Shown piece by piece: positions 22,404-22,526 of a DNA stretch of 22,526 nt. Made by a program: the position numbers and the translations under genes. The stretch is from a virus, in the IMG/VR virus record IMGVR_UViG_3300031213_000018, positions 1-22,526 of that record. One strand, given 5' to 3'. Below the pieces are notes generated by a model. It ran no database searches. It had not been told where the DNA came from and saw only the letters and a program-made list of their open reading frames with translations. Each line of letters begins with the position of its first letter. Position 1 is the first letter of the stretch.

Positions 22404-22526
22404 GCCTTCGGTGCCTTCTGCTGGAACTGTTCCCGGCGCAGCGTGACCGCGCCGCCTTCGCCAATGTCCGGCGCTTCCTCTGCAAAGCGCATCGCCGTGA
22501 CGCGGGACCGGCTCAATATGATCGTG
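22400..22526 (-). CDS. C-terminal end of an unknown gene (truncated by the window)
   Basis: The open frame from the right edge to TGA at 22400 encodes at least 41 residues, including SRVTAMRFAEEAPDIGEGG and VTLRREQFQQKAPKA at the end. The start lies outside the window, although an internal ATG at 22492 could begin a 30-residue peptide. The TGA overlaps the next ATG. Too short to identify. Confidence 0.55.
   Translation of the reverse strand, partial: TIILSRSRVTAMRFAEEAPDIGEGGAVTLRREQFQQKAPKA

Overview
The window is part of a tailed-phage genome, or a prophage or viral contig, of podovirus type. It carries a near-complete structural module with the T7-like head-tail plan: terminase, portal, scaffold, major capsid protein, tail tubular protein A, tail nozzle and internal virion (ejection) proteins. 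The DNA is G+C rich, codon third positions are mostly G or C, and starts are mainly ATG with some GTG. This would fit an alphaproteobacterial host, but that is inference from composition and from the look of the proteins. No integrase, phage RNA polymerase, tRNA, rRNA or CRISPR array was seen.

Almost everything is on the minus strand, so the gene order reads from 22526 down to 1. First (22526-20268) come the end of a truncated gene, a small protein, a replication-initiator-like protein, the small terminase subunit, and two small proteins, one of them membrane-anchored. Next (20271-18418) lie a divergent DNA cytosine methyltransferase-like protein, a 34-residue membrane peptide, a 97-residue protein and a fibre-like protein with a LamG-like fold. 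Part of this block is lower in G+C. The large terminase follows (18365-16725).

At 16137-16675 two genes run on the plus strand, opposite to everything else. They encode a DUF6948-like protein and an extreme low-complexity protein of 37 consecutive X-Gly dipeptides. They have their own promoter region, shared back to back with the minus-strand genes, and a terminator that serves both directions. Low G+C, reversed orientation and self-contained transcription signals make this a good candidate for a 'moron' cassette.

From 16022 down to 14038 there is a chain of small, mostly 4-bp-overlapping genes, including a VRR-NUC nuclease and a GNAT-like protein. Then come the portal (12413-14035), two small head-associated genes and an acidic scaffold-like protein. 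After these are a strong terminator and a promoter candidate, then the major capsid protein, a small virion protein and another terminator candidate. The tail and ejection genes complete the window: tail tubular A, a nozzle with inserted domains, an Ala/Gly-rich internal protein, a 1048-residue protein with a lytic transglycosylase domain, and a protein of at least 610 residues with a ParB-like motif that runs off the left edge.

The genes would work together as follows. The terminase subunits, perhaps helped by the VRR-NUC nuclease, package DNA through the portal into a capsid built on the scaffold. Tail tubular A and the nozzle close the head. The three large internal proteins are probably ejected at infection to open a path through the cell envelope.
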